This document shows, one piece after another, positions 60,825-64,000 of a stretch of 64,000 nt of DNA; the stretch's first letter is position 1; each line of letters begins with the position of its first letter. Source of the stretch: Chlorogloeopsis fritschii (GTDB lineage: Bacteria; Cyanobacteriota; Cyanobacteriia; Cyanobacteriales; Nostocaceae); assembly GCF_043099315.1 (NCBI RefSeq), contig NZ_CP170746.1, one strand, 5' to 3'. The notes beneath the pieces were generated by a model. It had not been told where the DNA came from, did not search any database, and saw nothing but the letters and a program-made list of their open reading frames with translations. A program made the translations under genes and the position numbers.

Positions 60825-63548
60825 ATGCAGTTTAAAAACAAAAATTTATCCCAAGAATTGAAAATACAGATAAATACTTTGATAGCACAGAAGACTAATA
60901 ACAGCCAAACTGATGACATCAAAGATGTATGCATTCATCAAATGTTTGAGGCACAGGTAGAAAAATCTCCTGGAGCGATCGCGGTATTTTTAGACGCTCA
61001 TAACCTGGCTTCTGGCGTAGAGGAACAACTTACCTACAGGCAACTAAACCAAAGAGCAAACCAACTAGCGCACTACTTACGTACTTTGGGAGTTGCTCCT
61101 GAGGTATTGGTTGGTATTTGCGTGGATCGTTCCGTAGAGATGATAGTAGCAATTTTGGGAGTACTTAAGGCTGGAGGTACTTACGTGCCCTTAGATCCAG
61201 CATATCCTCCGGAACGGTTAGCCTTTATTTTGGAAGACACCAAAATACCATTGATCCTCACTCAAGAAAAATTAAGAGAGAATTTAACAGCTAATGAAGC
61301 ACATCTGGTTTGTTTGGACTCAGATTGGGAAGCGATCGCTCACAACAGTCAAGATAATCCTGTAAATTGGACAACCCCGGATCACCTTATCTACGTTATT
61401 TATACTTCTGGTTCTACAGGACAACCAAAGGGTGTAATGATTTCCCACCGTGGTATCAGCAATCAACTGCGCTGGCGACAAACAACCTTTGAATTAACCA
61501 ACACAGATAAAGTTCTGCAAACTATATCGTTTAGCTTTGATCCCTCTGTTTGGCAGATATTTTGGCCGTTATGCTTTGGAGCGCAGTTAGTATTGCCTCG
61601 TCCAGGCGGACATCACGATAGTGTTTACTTAATTCAGACAATCATCCAACAGCAAATTACTGTCTTGGCAATGGTTCCCTCAATGCTGCGTGTATTGCTA
61701 GAGGAGAAAGATATTGAGAATTGTCAAAACTTAAAACACATTACCTGTGGTGGCGAAGCTTTACCAATCGAACTCGTGGAACGCTTCTTTGCTCGTTTAA
61801 ATCTAGATAATGTTCTGCATAATTGCTACGGCCCTACAGAAGCTTCTATCGATGCTACATTCTGGACGTGTCAGCGCCATACAAACTATATCACCGCTCC
61901 TATTGGTCGCCCCATTGCTAACACCAATATTTACATCCTAGACTCTGATTTACAACCTGTGCCTATTGGAAAAGTCGGCGAATTGTACATTGGTGGTGTT
62001 GGGTTGGCGCGAGGTTATTTTAATCGTCCAGAATTAACAGCACAAAAATTCATTCCCAACCCTTTTAACTCGTCAGAACGTCTGTACAAAACTGGAGACT
62101 TGGCACGTTACTTAAGCGACGGTAACATCGAATATGTCGGTAGGATTGACCATCAAGTAAAAATTCGCGGTTTTCGCATTGAGTTAGAAGAAATCGAGGC
62201 AAAGCTATTACAACATCCTGGCGTGCAGGCAAGTGTAGTGATAGCCCGCGAGTATATGTCGGGTGATAAGTGCTTAGTCGCCTATTTTGTCCCTAATCGG
62301 GAGCAAACACCTACAATTAGCGAACTCCGTGACTTTCTCAAGCAGACGCTACCAGATTACATGGTGCCATCAGCGTTGGTAATCCTAAATTCTCTACCGC
62401 TAACAGCCAACGGCAAGGTAAATCGTCGCGCCCTACCAGCACCAGAACAAAATCGTCCCGAACTAGCAACAGACTTTTTAGCACCACGCGATCGCTTAGA
62501 ACTTCAGTTAACACAAATTTGGGAAGAGAGTTTAGGCATTCACCCGATAGGAGTCACAGACAATTTCTTTGATTTAGGCGGGCATTCATTGGTTGCTTTG
62601 CGTCTATTAGCACAAATCGAGCAGAAATTTGGCACAAGGCTTCCCCTATCGACATTTTTGCAAGCACCGACAGTAGAAAAACTGGCTGATATTCTCCAGC
62701 AGAAAGAATCACAAGCACTCTGGCAACCTTTAGTGGCGATTAAACCCAATGGTAAGAAAGCGCCCGTATTCTGCGTACATGGTGCGGATGGTAATATTAT
62801 TGTCTTCCACAACTTAGCTTGTTATTTAGATGCAGATCAGCCAGTTTATGCCTTGCAACCCTTTGGCTTAGATGGGAAGCAACCTTTCCAAACCAAAATT
62901 GAAGATATGGCATCTGACTACATAAAAGAGATCCGTACCATCCAATCAGAAGGGCCTTATTTACTAGCTGGCTACTCTGCTGGGGGTACAATCGCTTTCG
63001 AGATGGCACAGCAATTGGTTGCGCAAGGGGAAAAGGTAGCTCTGTTAGCGTTGTTTGATACTTGTAGTTCAGTTTATTTCCACGAATTATCATTCCGTCA
63101 ATGGATTGCTCGCCATTGGCATAACTTTTGGCAACTCGACGAACCAAAACAGAAGCTGAACTACTTATTTATGGCGATACAGCAACGCCTTCAGAAAATT
63201 AACAAAAAGTTCGGTTTGGATAATATTGGTGCAGAATCACCATATGCCCATGTATCTTTGGAATACAACTCAAACTTATTAGAGGATGCTCTATTTATCA
63301 CTCAACAGCAAGCTGTTAGGAAATATCACCCACAGGCATATTCTGGCAAAGTAACCCTTTTCCGGAGCAATGAGCAGATTTGGTGGCTGGAAGGCGATCG
63401 CTCGTTAGGTTGGAGAGAACTAGCTGAAGTGGAGGTTCACGCGATTCCAGGTGATCACAATAACATAGTCAGAGCTAACGTACAGTCTCTAGGCGAAAAA
63501 TTGAGTGATTGTTTGAGAAGGGTAGATCAACATCACTCAGTCAAATAA
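60825..63548 (+). CDS. Single-module nonribosomal peptide synthetase: adenylation, carrier, thioesterase
   Basis: A 907-residue synthetase without a condensation domain. The adenylation domain (about 30-545) has LTYRQLNQRANQLA, GVLKAGGTYVPLDP, YTSGSTGQPKGV, NCYGPTEAS, GELYIGGVGLARGY, YKTGDLARY and the A10 Lys in LTANGKVNRRAL. Specificity residues by hand alignment are D-P-W-A-T-G-C-I-D-K, closest in pattern to serine-type codes. The carrier domain has DNFFDLGGHSL with Ser at about 588. The thioesterase has GYSAGG (Ser about 718), ALFDTCS and GDHNNIV (His about 878), an intact triad. ATG 60825 is preferred to a TTG at 60780. Product unknown. Confidence 0.93.
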   Translation: MQFKNKNLSQELKIQINTLIAQKTNNSQTDDIKDVCIHQMFEAQVEKSPGAIAVFLDAHNLASGVEEQLTYRQLNQRANQLAHYLRTLGVAPEVLVGICVDRSVEMIVAILGVLKAGGTYVPLDPAYPPERLAFILEDTKIPLILTQEKLRENLTANEAHLVCLDSDWEAIAHNSQDNPVNWTTPDHLIYVIYTSGSTGQPKGVMISHRGISNQLRWRQTTFELTNTDKVLQTISFSFDPSVWQIFWPLCFGAQLVLPRPGGHHDSVYLIQTIIQQQITVLAMVPSMLRVLLEEKDIENCQNLKHITCGGEALPIELVERFFARLNLDNVLHNCYGPTEASIDATFWTCQRHTNYITAPIGRPIANTNIYILDSDLQPVPIGKVGELYIGGVGLARGYFNRPELTAQKFIPNPFNSSERLYKTGDLARYLSDGNIEYVGRIDHQVKIRGFRIELEEIEAKLLQHPGVQASVVIAREYMSGDKCLVAYFVPNREQTPTISELRDFLKQTLPDYMVPSALVILNSLPLTANGKVNRRALPAPEQNRPELATDFLAPRDRLELQLTQIWEESLGIHPIGVTDNFFDLGGHSLVALRLLAQIEQKFGTRLPLSTFLQAPTVEKLADILQQKESQALWQPLVAIKPNGKKAPVFCVHGADGNIIVFHNLACYLDADQPVYALQPFGLDGKQPFQTKIEDMASDYIKEIRTIQSEGPYLLAGYSAGGTIAFEMAQQLVAQGEKVALLALFDTCSSVYFHELSFRQWIARHWHNFWQLDEPKQKLNYLFMAIQQRLQKINKKFGLDNIGAESPYAHVSLEYNSNLLEDALFITQQQAVRKYHPQAYSGKVTLFRSNEQIWWLEGDRSLGWRELAEVEVHAIPGDHNNIVRANVQSLGEKLSDCLRRVDQHHSVK

Positions 63549-63641
63549 CTTAACAAATGGGCTGCAAACGACCTTCTAGCTGTACAGTGAAATCAATTAG
63601 CCTTTACACATTGGCAATTGATAACAAAAAGGGAAAAACTT

Positions 63642-63857
63642 ATGGTTCAACGTGGATCTAAAGTACGTATTCTCCGCCCAGAGTCCTACTGGTTTCAGGA
63701 TGTAGGAACAGTGGCGTCTATCGAGCAAGGCGGCACTAGCAGATATCCCGTGATTGTCAGATTTGAGAAGGTAAATTATGCCGGTGTCAACACCAACAAC
63801 TTTGCCCAAGATGAGTTAGTAGAGGTTGAAGCACCTAAAGCAAAACCGAAAAAATAA
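63642..63857 (+). CDS. psaE: Photosystem I reaction centre subunit IV
   Basis: The stromal-side subunit of photosystem I, an SH3-like barrel that helps dock ferredoxin and supports cyclic electron flow. The sequence MVQRGSKVRILRPESYWFQD, then GTVASIEQGGTSRYPVIVRF and KVNYAGVNTNNFAQDELVEV, is nearly the family consensus. 71 residues with a lysine-rich tail. ATG 63642 is chosen from the family N terminus; the frame is open upstream to 63618 only by chance. The NRPS gene ends 93 bases before. Confidence 0.98.
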   Translation: MVQRGSKVRILRPESYWFQDVGTVASIEQGGTSRYPVIVRFEKVNYAGVNTNNFAQDELVEVEAPKAKPKK

Positions 63858-63960
63858 AGTAGTAGGGCTGTTTTCAAACCTCCAACACCCCCAAGGGAGA
63901 GGCTACACTAACTGAGTGTGCCAGCGCAAACTCTACATAAAAATCATACTTTGAGTCTGT

Positions 63961-63994
63961 AAAGGCAGGCTTTGTGTGTGTAGCTTCAGACTTT
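63961..63994. repeat. Dispersed repeat (GGCAGGCTT...GTGTAGC type), copy 2
   Basis: AAAGGCAGGCTTTGTGTGTG then TAGCTTCAGACTTTG, matching copy 1 at 41998. It lies 100 bases after psaE at the window edge and could extend outside. Confidence 0.65.
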
Positions 63995-64000
63995 GAACTG

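Overview
The window is chromosomal DNA from a filamentous, probably heterocyst-forming (Nostocales-type) cyanobacterium. The evidence is psaE (photosystem I), ldpA (circadian input), a CCB1-like cytochrome b6f assembly factor, DUF3155/DUF3134/DUF3598/DUF3611 and PAP/fibrillin genes, very frequent HIP1 octamers (GCGATCGC), and the heptameric and palindromic small repeats typical of Nostoc relatives. No tRNA, rRNA or CRISPR array was seen. Genus and species cannot be told from the sequence alone.

Layout. 1-7 kb: the 3' part of mfd, a 42-bp tandem repeat block, one intact and one frameshifted Uma2-type nuclease gene, then murD and glyS on the minus strand. 7.2-10.3 kb: an Rpn-type nuclease gene split by a group II intron that carries a reverse transcriptase/HNH protein. 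10.5-18 kb: a HAD phosphatase, nagB-like deaminase, and a hybrid histidine kinase overlapping a REC-GGDEF-EAL regulator. 18.3-24.4 kb: ldpA, a Ycf45-like R3H ATPase, a tRNA-binding CsaA-like gene, tatC and a flavin monooxygenase. 24.5-32.4 kb: lytic transglycosylase, a UbiH-like hydroxylase overlapping an Asp/Glu racemase homologue without catalytic cysteines, a Doc-type toxin gene with an unfamiliar partner, and a FadL-like outer-membrane protein. 32.8-44.4 kb: metallophosphoesterase, OsmC, PAS-GAF kinase, a frameshifted sbcC, a TrbI/VirB10-like protein and a GAF kinase. 44.8-58.5 kb: mostly housekeeping genes (CCB1-like, PadR, DUF3611, serS, site-2 protease, nth, rpsN, aat, ftsX, def, mraY). 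58.7-64 kb: a fibrillin-like gene, a two-gene cassette (DUF6875-like protein plus a one-module A-T-TE nonribosomal peptide synthetase), and psaE.

The most striking points are these. Four protein genes (glyS, ldpA and two histidine kinases) carry in-frame insertions of the same kind of small dispersed repeat that fills intergenic DNA; two share one repeat core read in different frames. Two distant loci carry related 42-bp tandem repeats built from 21-bp halves. Two copies of a 59-bp element with inverted ends lie 18 kb apart. The stand-alone A-T-TE synthetase with its DUF6875-like neighbour is the best candidate for an undescribed pathway. The Rpn/intron junction, the cysteine-less racemase homologue and the Doc gene pair also deserve a second look. 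Two frameshifts (Uma2-like gene, sbcC) are each single-base and could be real decay or sequencing error.
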